A stretch of DNA of 64,000 bases from UBA10649 sp965227045 (GTDB lineage: Bacteria > Actinomycetota > Actinomycetes > S36-B12): contig OZ245718.1 of NCBI GenBank assembly GCA_965227045.1, positions 2,480,001 through 2,544,000 on the forward strand, in the 5' to 3' direction. Below the pieces are notes generated by a model. The model saw only the letters and a program-made list of their open reading frames with translations. It made no database searches and had not been told where the DNA came from. Positions 1-9,100 of the stretch are shown piece after piece; positions within the stretch are counted from its first letter, which is position 1, and each line of letters starts with the position of its first letter. Made by a program: the position numbers and the translations under genes.

Positions 1-723
1 GCCAGCAGCGCAGAGCATGCTGGCAACGTCCGCGTCACTTGGCCCGAAGCCGAGGAACTTGATGCCGTTCAAGATGTAAGGGACGCCTCCACCGCAGCTG
101 GAATCGGGGAACAGTACGAGGTTGCCCACGCGGAACTGTGCGGGGAACTGCCTTCCATCGGTGAGCACGTTGCCCCAGCCCGCGACCTGCAGGACGGCGC
201 CCGGGGTTAGGTAGGCGGCCGCCTCCTGCGGGCTGAGCGGTTGCAGCGTCGGGACGTCCGTCACCGGTGTTGCCAGCGTGAGTACCGCGACGTCGTTGAT
301 CGCGGCGCGACGCTGGTAGTTCGGATGGGGCGTGACTGCCACGACCGGGACGACGCGGATGGTCGGTGACTTCAGGTCGGGGCCGATGCCGATGAGGATG
401 TCGGCTGGTGGGGTGACGCTGCCGTCCTCCTCGTCGACGACGCAGTGCGCCGCGGTGACGACAGTGGTCGGGGTGGTGAGCGTTCCACCGCAGAACTGGG
501 CTTGGAATGCGCCGTCCTTGGCGTAGCGACGCGAGTCAAGCAGCGCCACGAGGAAGGGCCACTGGCTCGGGTTACCCGGGTCGCCATTGATGATGCGCGG
601 GGCCGCGGACGGGGTTCCGCTGCTCAGCGCGCTGGCCGGACTTGTCGATGCCAATCCGACCGTCAGGACTGTCAGTGCGAGAGCGCACGCGAATGAGGTC
701 AGTGCGTGCACAGGTCGCTTCAC
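1..723 (-). CDS. Secreted trypsin-like serine protease (S1 family), 3' end outside window
   Basis: Reading leftward from a GTG at 723, the first 241 codons are visible. An N-terminal signal peptide (KR, then a hydrophobic stretch to about residue 32, ending in an ASA-type site) is followed by IINGDP, a likely activation-site sequence. The catalytic His lies in TAAHC (about residue 93) and the catalytic Asp in INDVAVL (about residue 144). The canonical MLCAAG segment, which precedes the catalytic Ser loop in trypsins, is the last thing visible, so the GDSGG Ser loop must lie just outside the window. An in-frame TAG lies 12 bases upstream of the GTG, which fixes the region of the start. TAGCGT ends 6 bases before the GTG, suggesting a leaderless transcript. 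Probably an exported endopeptidase; the substrate is unknown. Confidence 0.88.
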   Translation of the reverse strand, partial: MKRPVHALTSFACALALTVLTVGLASTSPASALSSGTPSAAPRIINGDPGNPSQWPFLVALLDSRRYAKDGAFQAQFCGGTLTTPTTVVTAAHCVVDEEDGSVTPPADILIGIGPDLKSPTIRVVPVVAVTPHPNYQRRAAINDVAVLTLATPVTDVPTLQPLSPQEAAAYLTPGAVLQVAGWGNVLTDGRQFPAQFRVGNLVLFPDSSCGGGVPYILNGIKFLGFGPSDADVASMLCAAG

Positions 724-801
724 GCCACCACGCTACGTTGACTTCCCCGCCCGGTACACCATTGGGGCCAGATTGATATCTGGCGTCATCCCCAGCGACC
801 G

Positions 802-1224
802 CTAGGACTCGTCCGGCGCCCACTCGCCGAGGGAATCGAGGGGAAGGATCGTCCACCCGCGCAGCCGTGCCTGGTTCTGCTCTGCGTCGGAGAACACCGT
901 CACGTGGGCGTCGGGCCAGCCGTCCGAGACCGGGGGAAGTTCCGGCTCGACGAGGACGTACTCGCGGACTCGTCGGTGAGCACTGCGTTGCGCGAGAGCG
1001 ACGGCCGGCATGAGGATCGCGGACGAACCGAACGCGACGATGGTCAACGGCGGATCCGGCGCCGCGGCGGTGATCGCCGCACAGATCCGCGCCGCCTCGG
1101 TGGCGACCGGCCCGTCGGCCGCGATGATGTTGCGCACGGTGAACGGTGCGTTCAGGAGGAGCCCTCGGATCCCGACGAGCCGATCGTCGGCCGTCGGCAG
1201 CAGCACCACTGTCCCCGAGATCAC
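802..1224 (-). CDS. Small unknown protein, possibly a degenerate alpha/beta-hydrolase
   Basis: A 140-residue protein with a GTG start. I do not recognise a family with certainty. It starts with an alternating hydrophobic strand (TVVLLPTADD) and has IVAFGSSAILMP near the middle, which looks like a nucleophile-elbow strand-turn-helix of an alpha/beta hydrolase, but the GxSxG motif is imperfect and the protein is about half the usual length. It lies divergently to pyrE, with only 23 bases between the two start codons; its -10 hexamer TAGGCT ends 7 bases before the GTG and is one half of a palindrome shared with the pyrE -10. No signal peptide or membrane segment is apparent. Function unknown. 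Confidence 0.6.
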   Translation of the reverse strand: MISGTVVLLPTADDRLVGIRGLLLNAPFTVRNIIAADGPVATEAARICAAITAAAPDPPLTIVAFGSSAILMPAVALAQRSAHRRVREYVLVEPELPPVSDGWPDAHVTVFSDAEQNQARLRGWTILPLDSLGEWAPDES

Positions 1225-1247
1225 CTTCGGCAGCCTAGGCTGCGCGC
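1225..1247. promoter_or_regulatory. Overlapping divergent promoters with a palindromic -10 element
   Basis: The 10-bp palindrome AGCCTAGGCT at 1232-1241 reads TAGGCT on both strands. On the plus strand the hexamer ends 6 bases before the pyrE ATG; on the minus strand it ends 7 bases before the GTG of the 140-residue gene. Both genes therefore look leaderless and would compete for the same sigma-factor contact. Confidence 0.6.
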
Positions 1248-1790
1248 ATGCCGAGCGACGCCTGGATCCAGCTGCGTGACGAGATCATCAACAAGGCGGT
1301 GGTGCGCGGAAAGGTCATCTTGTCCAGCGGCCGTGAAGCCGATTACTACGTCGACCTCCGACGCGTCACGCTCGACGGGGTTGCGGCGCCGCTTGTCGGT
1401 CGCGTCATGCGCGAACTGACTGCCGACTGGGACTACGAGGCCGTCGGCGGACTGACGCTCGGCGCAGATCCCGTTGCCACCGCGATGCTGCACGACGCAG
1501 CGGCGGCGGGCAGCACGCTCGATGCGTTCGTCGTCCGCAAGGCAGAGAAGGACCACGGACTGCAGCGCCGCGTCGAAGGTCCCGACGTTGCCGGGCGTTC
1601 GGTGCTCGCCGTGGAGGACACATCCACCACGGGCGCGTCGGTTCTCACGGCGGTCGATGCGCTTGAGAAGGCCGGTGCGTCGGTGGTTGGCGTTGCAGTC
1701 ATCGTCGATCGCGGCGCGGGCGCTGCAGTCGAGGAGCGCGGACTGACCTACCGGTCCGCGTATTCGCTCGCGGACCTCGGCCTCGACTAG
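1248..1790 (+). CDS. pyrE: Orotate phosphoribosyltransferase
   Basis: PyrE converts orotate and PRPP into orotidine 5'-monophosphate in de novo pyrimidine synthesis, in the cytoplasm. The 180-residue length is normal. The PRPP-binding motif VLAVEDTSTTGAS is at residues 119-131, and the basic active-site loop RKAEKDHG, typical of actinobacterial PyrE, at 97-104. The ATG at 1248 lies 6 bases after a TAGGCT -10 hexamer and no Shine-Dalgarno sequence is visible, so the transcript is probably leaderless. The stop codon TAG shares the palindrome CTAG (1787-1790) with the stop of the convergent DedA gene. pyrE, TrmH, DedA and fba are also neighbours in mycobacteria. Confidence 0.95.
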   Translation: MPSDAWIQLRDEIINKAVVRGKVILSSGREADYYVDLRRVTLDGVAAPLVGRVMRELTADWDYEAVGGLTLGADPVATAMLHDAAAAGSTLDAFVVRKAEKDHGLQRRVEGPDVAGRSVLAVEDTSTTGASVLTAVDALEKAGASVVGVAVIVDRGAGAAVEERGLTYRSAYSLADLGLD

Positions 1791-2458
1791 CCGGTCAGGC
1801 CCTCGCCCGCGTCCTCTGCCGCGGGTCGGCTGCGCCGGTGGCGCACGTACTCGATGACGATCGGGATCACGCTGATGAAGACCACGATGATCAAGATCAG
1901 TTCAATGTTCTTCTTGACGAATTCGATATTGCCCAAGAAGTAGCCGGCGAGAGTGACGCCGACCGCCCACAGGAAGCCACCGATCGCGCTGAAGATCATG
2001 AATCGGCGGAAGTCCATGCGGGCGATGCCCGCAACCGCCGTGATGAAGGTTCGCACGATCGGGACGAAACGGGCCAGGATGATCGCCCGCGCTCCGTACT
2101 TGTCGAAGAACTCATGCGTCTTGTCCACGTACTCCTTGCGGAACAACTTCGAGTCCGGCTTCTTGAACAGCGATGGCCCAGCCTTGAACCCGACCCAGTA
2201 GCCACAGGCATTTCCGAGGACGGCAGCGAGGAACAGCAGGAGGCAGGCAATGCCGATGTTGATGTCGATCGTGCCGTTGGCGATGAGCAGGCCCGTGATG
2301 AACAGGAGAGAGTCGCCGGGCAGGAAGAAGCCGATGAGCAGGCCGCATTCGGCGAAGATGATGCCGAGCACCACCCAGAATGCGACGTTGCCGAGATTCT
2401 GCAGCATCTCCTGGATATCCGGGCCGAGAGCGTGGACGGCCATCGTGGTTGCATGCAT
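1787..2458 (-). CDS. DedA family membrane protein
   Basis: A 223-residue DedA/VTT-domain protein of the inner membrane. Members are linked to membrane homeostasis and undecaprenyl-phosphate or lipid flipping. Seen here: an N-terminal amphipathic region, GLLIGFFLPGDSLLFI with the conserved LPGDS, then ARFVPIVRTFITAVAGIARM with the conserved RF.P..R, and several hydrophobic helices to a basic C-terminal tail. The frame is open well upstream through the TrmH gene, but ATG 2456-2458 is the best start because TAGCCT ends 7 bases before it (leaderless) and the upstream residues are not DedA-like; a second ATG five codons in is an alternative. Convergent with pyrE, divergent from TrmH. Confidence 0.88.
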   Translation of the reverse strand: MHATTMAVHALGPDIQEMLQNLGNVAFWVVLGIIFAECGLLIGFFLPGDSLLFITGLLIANGTIDINIGIACLLLFLAAVLGNACGYWVGFKAGPSLFKKPDSKLFRKEYVDKTHEFFDKYGARAIILARFVPIVRTFITAVAGIARMDFRRFMIFSAIGGFLWAVGVTLAGYFLGNIEFVKKNIELILIIVVFISVIPIVIEYVRHRRSRPAAEDAGEGLTG

Positions 2459-2465
2459 GCCATTG

Positions 2466-2475
2466 AGGCTATCGT
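2466..2475. promoter_or_regulatory. Overlapping divergent -10 elements of DedA and TrmH genes
   Basis: AGGCTA (2466-2471) reads TAGCCT on the minus strand and ends 7 bases before the DedA ATG. TATCGT (2470-2475) on the plus strand ends 7 bases before the TrmH ATG at 2483. The two hexamers share the TA at 2470-2471. Confidence 0.5.
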
Positions 2476-2482
2476 CGCCCGC

Positions 2483-3100
2483 ATGAATCCCGAGGCCGCA
2501 CCTGCCGAAGTCGGCGTCGGTCCGTGGATTGGCGAGTGGCCAAGCGACGCGCGATACGACCCCGAACTGCTGTCGGAGGGTGATCGCCGAAACGTCGTTG
2601 ATGGCTACCGCTACTGGAGCCTCGATGCGATCGTCGCGGACCTCGATCTGCGCCGGCATCCGTTCCATGTCGCGATCGAGAACTTCAACCACGATTTCAA
2701 CATCGGGTCAGTGGTGCGAACCGCCAACGCCTTCCTCGCGAAGGAAGTTCACGTCGTGGGTCGTCGCCGGTGGAATCGCCGCGGCGCGATGGTCACCGAT
2801 CGATACCAGCACATTCGCCACCATGCCGACGCGACGGAACTCGCCGCGTGGGCGAGCAGCGAGGGTCTCCCGGTACTCGGCATCGACAACCTGCCCGGCT
2901 CGGTGCCGATCGAGAACGCCGACCTGCCGCGCGCGTGCGTCCTGCTCTTCGGGCAGGAGGGCGACGGCCTGACCGACGAGGCCCGCGATACGTGCTCGAC
3001 GGTTCTGTCCATCACCCAGTTCGGCTCGACGCGCTCCATCAATGCCGGTGCCGCTGCCGCCATCGCCATGCATTCGTGGATCCGGCAGCACGCGACATGA
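2483..3100 (+). CDS. TrmH/SpoU family RNA 2'-O-methyltransferase
   Basis: A 205-residue SPOUT-class methyltransferase that would transfer a methyl group from S-adenosylmethionine to a ribose 2'-OH in tRNA or rRNA. All three SpoU motifs are visible: motif 1 with N..N.G...R around residues 67-79, motif 2 LLFGQEGDGL at 154-163, and motif 3 ITQFGSTRSINAG at 177-189, which forms the trefoil-knot cofactor site. The start ATG at 2483 is preceded by TATCGT ending 7 bases upstream; another in-frame ATG at 2453 overlaps the DedA start and is less likely. The stop overlaps the next gene's ATG (ATGA). The substrate nucleotide cannot be told from sequence. Confidence 0.9.
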   Translation: MNPEAAPAEVGVGPWIGEWPSDARYDPELLSEGDRRNVVDGYRYWSLDAIVADLDLRRHPFHVAIENFNHDFNIGSVVRTANAFLAKEVHVVGRRRWNRRGAMVTDRYQHIRHHADATELAAWASSEGLPVLGIDNLPGSVPIENADLPRACVLLFGQEGDGLTDEARDTCSTVLSITQFGSTRSINAGAAAAIAMHSWIRQHAT

Positions 3101-4329
3101 GTCAGGTCCGGGTCCTTTTCGGGAACGGGCGCTACCGCAAGCTTTTCGTCGCCCGCACCATCAGCAACCTTGGCAACGGCATTGCCCCGATCGCCATCGC
3201 CTTCGGCGTGCTCGCGCTGCCCGAGGGCTCGCCGACCGCGCTGAGCATCGTTCTTGCCGCGCAGGCCATCCCGCTCATCATCGTGCTGCCGTTGGGTGGA
3301 GTGATCGCGGACCGTCTCGGCCGCGCGCGCGTCATTGCCGTCACCGACCTCATCCTCAGCGGCATCGTGGCGATCACCGCCTACCTGTTCGCCACGGACA
3401 CCGCCACTATCCCGGTGCTGGCGGTCCTGATGTTCTTCACCGGAATCCTCAACGCGTTGTGGTGGCCGGCGTACTCGGGGCTCATTCCCGACGTCGTAGA
3501 GGACGAGTTTCTGCAGCCGGCGAACGCCTACGTGAGCATGGCGTCGAACGGCGGCTTGATCGTCGGCGCCGCCCTGGGCGGAGTTCTCGTCGCGGCGGTC
3601 GGCTCGGGTTTCGCGATCGCCGTAGACGCCGTCTCGTTCTTCGTCGCCGGACTTCTGGTCTGGAGCTTCCGTCATGCCTCGAAGCCGCATGTCTCCGGGG
3701 AGTCGATGCTGGGCGACCTCACGCACGGGTGGCGCGTGTTCATCTCCTTCCATTGGGTCGTCGTCGTGGTCGCGTCCTTCAGCATCATCGTCATGGCGCT
3801 CTATGGAGCCGAGCAGGTCATGGGCCCGGTCTTCGCGGTCGAGCATTACGGGGGAGAGCAGCAGGGCGCCCGGGCCTGGTCCCTCGTCCTCGCGGTCCAG
3901 GCGGCGGGCCTGCTCATCGGCGCGATCGTCGCGTCTCGCGTGCGAATCCGTCGGCCGATGCTGTTCGGCATGCTCCTGACGCTGGCCCTGCCCGTCTGGC
4001 TGGTCACCCTGGCCTTCGCCGCGCCGCTGTGGGTGATCGCCCTGGGATCGTTCGCCTGGGGAGTGGCGATCGAGCTCTTCCAGGTCCTGTGGTTCACGGC
4101 GCTGCAGGTGAATGTGCCGCGCGAGGCGCTCTCCAGGGTCGGGTCCTACGACGCCATGGGTTCGCTCATGTTCGGCCCGATCGGCCTGGCGCTCGCCGGC
4201 CCGCTCATTGCCGCGGTCGGCCTGCAGGCCGGATTCCTCATTGCCGCCGCGGTCGCGCTCGTCGCGATCCTTGCCGCGCTCCTCGCGCGGTCGGTTCGCT
4301 CGCTTCAGTCGACTACCGCCGAGGGTTAG
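3097..4329 (+). CDS. MFS transporter (exporter-like)
   Basis: A 410-residue, about 12-helix major facilitator permease of the inner membrane. The N-terminal half has the loop 2-3 signature GGVIADRLGRARV (G..ADR.GR), characteristic of proton-driven MFS exporters of the MFS_1/MFS_3 type. It starts at an ATG that overlaps the TrmH stop (ATGA), so the two genes are translationally coupled. The substrate is unknown; similar proteins export drugs, siderophores or macrolides. No local regulator gene is present. About 49 bases separate it from fba. Confidence 0.85.
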   Translation: MSQVRVLFGNGRYRKLFVARTISNLGNGIAPIAIAFGVLALPEGSPTALSIVLAAQAIPLIIVLPLGGVIADRLGRARVIAVTDLILSGIVAITAYLFATDTATIPVLAVLMFFTGILNALWWPAYSGLIPDVVEDEFLQPANAYVSMASNGGLIVGAALGGVLVAAVGSGFAIAVDAVSFFVAGLLVWSFRHASKPHVSGESMLGDLTHGWRVFISFHWVVVVVASFSIIVMALYGAEQVMGPVFAVEHYGGEQQGARAWSLVLAVQAAGLLIGAIVASRVRIRRPMLFGMLLTLALPVWLVTLAFAAPLWVIALGSFAWGVAIELFQVLWFTALQVNVPREALSRVGSYDAMGSLMFGPIGLALAGPLIAAVGLQAGFLIAAAVALVAILAALLARSVRSLQSTTAEG

Positions 4330-4337
4330 TGGAAGGA

Positions 4338-4351
4338 TGGGAGCGCTTACA
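4338..4351. promoter_or_regulatory. LacI-family-type operator upstream of fba
   Basis: TGGGAGCGCTTACA matches the general LacI-family operator pattern TGNAANCGNTTNCA at every defined position but one (G for A at position 4). It lies 28 bases before the fba start codon. No LacI-type regulator gene is in the window, so the match is suggestive only. Confidence 0.35.
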
Positions 4352-4378
4352 TCCGCCCGCTAGTCGCTGGAGCACCCC

Positions 4379-5400
<1,022 letters not shown>

Positions 5401-5401
<1 letters not shown>

Positions 5402-5805
5402 TGACGGTCGGTCAGGATCTCTTCGGCGGCCCGCCGCCCACCCTGCTTCCCGAGGACCTGGCGTTCACGGCGATCGAGTCCGGCGCGAGCGCTGACGCGA
5501 TCGTGCGTCAGCACCCCACCAGTTCGCTGGCGTGGGCGGTGCTGAGTGATCAGGCGTGGGCAGACGGGAAGGTCGTCGAGTCCTATGCGTTCGCGCGAGT
5601 CGGCTATCACCGCGGACTCGATGCCCTGCGGCGCAACGGGTGGAAGGGCCATGGTCCGGTCCCCTGGTCGCATGTTCCAAATCAGGGATTCCTGCGCTGC
5701 CTGCGATCCCTTGGGCGCGCATCCGCAGCGATCGGCGAGACCGACGAGGTCGTCCGCATCACCGCGTTCCTCGACGACTGCGACCCGACGATCCCACGCG
5801 CCTGA
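5401..5805 (+). CDS. DUF3151 family protein
   Basis: A 134-residue cytoplasmic protein of a family of unknown function found in Actinobacteria, usually beside the class II aldolase and purA genes. Visible features are LFGGPPPTLLPED at the N-terminus, a helical body containing SSLAWAVLSDQAWADGK (like a tetratricopeptide helix pair) and the strongly conserved YAFARVGYHRGLDALRRNGW. The ATG overlaps the fba stop by one base, so the two are co-translated. A link with glycolysis or cell-size control is only inferred from neighbourhood. Confidence 0.85.
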
Positions 5806-5809
5806 TCAC

Positions 5810-6751
5810 ATGACGACCGTCGTCGTCGGTGGCGGCATCAGTGGGGTGGCGTGCGCTGCCGCGTTGCAAGGAGTCGGCGCCGACGTCGAACTGCGCGAGC
5901 GCAGTCATCGTCTCGGCGGTCGCATGGCATCGCGGACGCTTCGCGACACCGGCACGGTCTTCGACGGGCGCGTCGTCGACATCGGTGCGTCGTACTTCAC
6001 CGTCTCCGACCCGCACTTCGCGGCGGAGATCGCGCGCCTTGAGTCTGCGGGCGTGGTGCGGCAGTGGACCGACGGCTTCCACGTTGCCGGACCCACCGGA
6101 ATCGAGGGCGTGGTCGGCGGACCGATGCGCTTCGCGGCCGCGGGAGGCCTGCGAAGCGTGGTGGAGGCGCTGGCCTCAGGGCTGGCCTCGGTCACGACAA
6201 ACGCGGTGGTCGAACGCGTCACCGAAGTCGCCGCGGATGCGGTGGCGCTGTGCATGCCCGCTCCGCAGGCGGCTCGCCTTGCCGACGGACTTCCTCACGA
6301 TCCGGTGACCTGGCAGCCGGTTCTCGCCGTCACGTGCGTCTTCGATCGCTCGCACTGGATCGAGCTCGACGGCGTGTTCGTCAACGACGACCCGGTGATC
6401 ACGTGGATTGCCGACGACGGCAGCCGCCGCGGAGACAGTGCACCGGTGCTCGTCGCGCATGTGGATCCGGTGCTGTCAGCTCGTCATCTCGAAGACCCCG
6501 CGTTGGTGATCCCGAACGTGGTCGCCGCAATCCAGCGCGTTCTCGGCTTTCGCGAGCATCCGGACTGGGTCGACGTGCACCGTTGGTCGTTCGCCAAGCC
6601 CACATCGGCCCATCCCGAGTCCTTCTGGATCAGCGACGACGCAACTCTCGCGCTCGCGGGCGATGGCTATGCCGACGGTCCCAAGGTCGAATCGGCGTGG
6701 TTGTCCGGCCATCGCCTCGGCTCGGAATTGGCGGCCCGTCAGCGTCAGTAG
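5810..6751 (+). CDS. FAD-dependent amine oxidase-like flavoprotein (renalase-like)
   Basis: A 313-residue flavoprotein. The dinucleotide-binding motif VVVGGGISGVACAAAL is at residues 4-19, followed by an acidic-strand end and LGGRMASR, the second FAD contact typical of amine-oxidase folds; a C-terminal ALAGDGYADGPKVESAWLSG segment is the FAD-binding end. Renalase-like NAD(P)/FAD oxidoreductases have this size and layout; they may oxidise isomeric NAD(P)H. Here the substrate is not shown. The ATG at 5810 lies 4 bases after the DUF3151 stop, suggesting an operon fba-DUF3151-flavoprotein. No signal peptide. Confidence 0.8.
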   Translation: MTTVVVGGGISGVACAAALQGVGADVELRERSHRLGGRMASRTLRDTGTVFDGRVVDIGASYFTVSDPHFAAEIARLESAGVVRQWTDGFHVAGPTGIEGVVGGPMRFAAAGGLRSVVEALASGLASVTTNAVVERVTEVAADAVALCMPAPQAARLADGLPHDPVTWQPVLAVTCVFDRSHWIELDGVFVNDDPVITWIADDGSRRGDSAPVLVAHVDPVLSARHLEDPALVIPNVVAAIQRVLGFREHPDWVDVHRWSFAKPTSAHPESFWISDDATLALAGDGYADGPKVESAWLSGHRLGSELAARQRQ

Positions 6752-6752
6752 A

Positions 6753-6758
6753 TAGCCT
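6753..6758 (+). promoter_or_regulatory. -10 element of purA (leaderless)
   Basis: TAGCCT ends 6 bases before the purA ATG. No Shine-Dalgarno sequence is visible, so the transcript probably begins at or next to the start codon. Confidence 0.5.
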
Positions 6759-6764
6759 TGCCCC

Positions 6765-8048
6765 ATGCCAGCGATCGTCCTTGTAGGCGCCCAATGGGGC
6801 GACGAAGGCAAGGGAAAAGCCACGGACCTCCTCGGGGGGCGCGTCGACTACGTCGTGCGCTACCAGGGCGGCAACAACGCCGGGCATACGGTCGTGATCG
6901 GTGACCAGAAGTTCGCGCTCCACCTGCTGCCCAGCGGCATCCTCACGCCATCGGTGATTCCGGTGATCGGCAACGGCGTCGTCATCGACCCCGCTGTCCT
7001 ACTGCAGGAGATGGCGAACCTCAACGAACGCGGCGTCGACACCTCGAAGCTGGTCATCAGCGCCAACGCGCACCTCATCACGCCGTACCACGTCACTCTC
7101 GACAAGGTCACCGAGCGATTCCTGGGCAAGGCCAAGCTCGGCACCACCGGCCGTGGCATCGGTCCCACCTACAGCGACAAGATCGGCCGCATCGGCATCC
7201 GCGTGCAGGACCTGTTCGACCCGTCGATCCTGCGCCAGAAGGTTGAGAGCGCGCTCGAGGGCAAGAACCAGGTGCTCGTCAAGGTCTACAACCGACGTGC
7301 ACTCGACGTGGACGCGATCTCCGAGGCGCTGCTTGAGTACGCCGACATCCTTCGGCCCTACGTTGCCGATACCGCGCTGCTGCTCAACAACGCGCTCGAC
7401 GACGACAAGGTCGTACTGCTCGAGGGCGGGCAGGGAACGCTGCTCGACGTCGATCACGGCACCTACCCGTTCGTCACGTCCAGCAACCCAACCGCGGGTG
7501 GCGCGTGCACCGGCAGCGGCATCGGACCGACGCGCATCACCGGTGTTGTGGGCATCCTCAAGGCGTACACGACACGCGTTGGCTCGGGCCCGTTCCCGAC
7601 CGAACTCCTCGACGACGACGGCGAGCGCCTGCGCACCATCGGTGGCGAGCGCGGTGTCACCACCGGGCGTCCGCGCCGCTGCGGCTGGTTCGACGCGCCG
7701 ATCGCGCGCTTCGCCAGTCGCGTCAACGGACTCACCGACATCTTCCTGACCAAGCTCGACGTCCTCACCGGCTGGGAGCAGATCCCCGTGTGCGTCGCGT
7801 ACGACGTCGATGGTGTTCGCAGCGACGAGGTGCCGATGACGCAGACCGAGTTCCATCACGCGAAGCCGATCTACGAACTGCTGCCCGGGTGGAGCGAGGA
7901 CATCTCCGAGGCACGCGAGCTGTCTGACCTCCCGGCGAACGCCCAGGCGTACGTGAAGTTCCTCGAGGACGCGTCGGGTGCGCGGATCAGCGCGATCGGC
8001 GTGGGCCAGGACCGCGACGCGACGATCGCGATCCACGACCTGCTCTGA
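6765..8048 (+). CDS. purA: Adenylosuccinate synthetase
   Basis: PurA joins IMP and aspartate using GTP, the first committed step from IMP to AMP. 427 residues, full length. The GTP P-loop GAQWGDEGKGK is at residues 8-18; NNAGHTVV, the IMP-binding TTGRGIGPTYSDK, the GTP loop TYPFVTSSNPTAGG and TGRPRRCGW, all diagnostic of PurA, follow in order. It lies 4 kb from the main purine cluster and has its own -10 element. The stop overlaps the GNAT gene start (TGATG). Confidence 0.97.
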   Translation: MPAIVLVGAQWGDEGKGKATDLLGGRVDYVVRYQGGNNAGHTVVIGDQKFALHLLPSGILTPSVIPVIGNGVVIDPAVLLQEMANLNERGVDTSKLVISANAHLITPYHVTLDKVTERFLGKAKLGTTGRGIGPTYSDKIGRIGIRVQDLFDPSILRQKVESALEGKNQVLVKVYNRRALDVDAISEALLEYADILRPYVADTALLLNNALDDDKVVLLEGGQGTLLDVDHGTYPFVTSSNPTAGGACTGSGIGPTRITGVVGILKAYTTRVGSGPFPTELLDDDGERLRTIGGERGVTTGRPRRCGWFDAPIARFASRVNGLTDIFLTKLDVLTGWEQIPVCVAYDVDGVRSDEVPMTQTEFHHAKPIYELLPGWSEDISEARELSDLPANAQAYVKFLEDASGARISAIGVGQDRDATIAIHDLL

Positions 8049-9100
8049 TGAGGTTCCGCCCGGCCGCACCTGCGGACCGTCCGGCAGTCCTCGCGGTCCA
8101 GCCGCAGTGGTGGGGCGGCCGCGACCTGACCGCTTTGCTCCAGGAACTGTTCTTCACCCATTTCGCATCGACCTCTCTTATCGCTGAGGACGACGACGGT
8201 CAGCTGGCGGGATTCCTCATCGGCTTTCCCTCGGTCGACGATCCGTCAGCGGCGTACATCCACTTCGTCGGTGTGCGTCCCGACCTGCGCGGCGAGGGTC
8301 TCGGCGCAGCTTTGTATGGGCAGTTCTCTGACGCGATGGGGGCGCGCGGCGTCACCACCTTTCGCTGCACTACCGGGCCGGTGAACACCGGATCGATCGC
8401 TTTTCATGAGGCGATGGGATTCGAAGTCGAGTACGTCGATGACTACGTGCATTTCCGCAAGAGCATTCCGCGCCGTCGACCGGTGCTCGTAGACCCTCGG
8501 CCCGACGACACGCCGTGGCCCGAAGCGGTATGGCCAGTGCCCGCCGGAACGGTTCTCCGCGGTCGCCATGTGACCTTGTCCATCACCGATCCTGACGCCG
8601 ATGCGGACGAGTTGTTCGCTGCGCTCGACCATGACGCGGTGTGGGCCCACGTGCGCGGACGACCCGACTCAGCGCAGGCGATGCGTGCCCTGCTGCACGG
8701 CACGAGCGCGATTGGCTTCTACCCGTGGACTGTCAGGCTGGGCGGAGCGGTCGTCGGCATGACGTCCTTCCTTGAGGTCTCGTCGTTCGACGCGAGGCTC
8801 GAGATTGGCTTCACCGCCTATGCGCCCTCGGTGTGGGCGTCGCCAGTCAATCCGGAGTGCAAACTGCTGCTGATGACGTGGGCATTCGAGGTCGCGAACA
8901 TGGCCCGGGTCCAGTTGAAGACCGACATCCGCAACACGCGCAGCCAGGCTGCGATTACCAAGCTCGGTGCGCGCTACGAGGGTGTGCTGCACCGCTTCCA
9001 GCGTCGGCAGGATCGGTCGATTCGCGACACCGTGCTGTTCTCGGTGACGGTCGACGAGTGGCCGGACGTGAAGGCGGGACTTCAGGCCCGAGTCCGGTGA
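8048..9100 (+). CDS. Tandem GNAT acetyltransferase
   Basis: A 350-residue protein with two GNAT folds. The first (about 1-145) has the acetyl-CoA pyrophosphate loop VRPDLRGEGLGAAL. The second (about 175-350) is of the RimJ/RimL type, with ARLEIGFTAYAPSVW, then the MTWAFEVANMARVQLKTDIRN and KLGARYEGVLHRF segments that mark that subgroup. It may acetylate a small molecule or protein amino group; the substrate is unknown. The start codon overlaps the purA stop by one base and its stop overlaps the HAD gene (GTGA), so purA, GNAT and HAD form one coupled transcript. Confidence 0.85.
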   Translation: MRFRPAAPADRPAVLAVQPQWWGGRDLTALLQELFFTHFASTSLIAEDDDGQLAGFLIGFPSVDDPSAAYIHFVGVRPDLRGEGLGAALYGQFSDAMGARGVTTFRCTTGPVNTGSIAFHEAMGFEVEYVDDYVHFRKSIPRRRPVLVDPRPDDTPWPEAVWPVPAGTVLRGRHVTLSITDPDADADELFAALDHDAVWAHVRGRPDSAQAMRALLHGTSAIGFYPWTVRLGGAVVGMTSFLEVSSFDARLEIGFTAYAPSVWASPVNPECKLLLMTWAFEVANMARVQLKTDIRNTRSQAAITKLGARYEGVLHRFQRRQDRSIRDTVLFSVTVDEWPDVKAGLQARVR

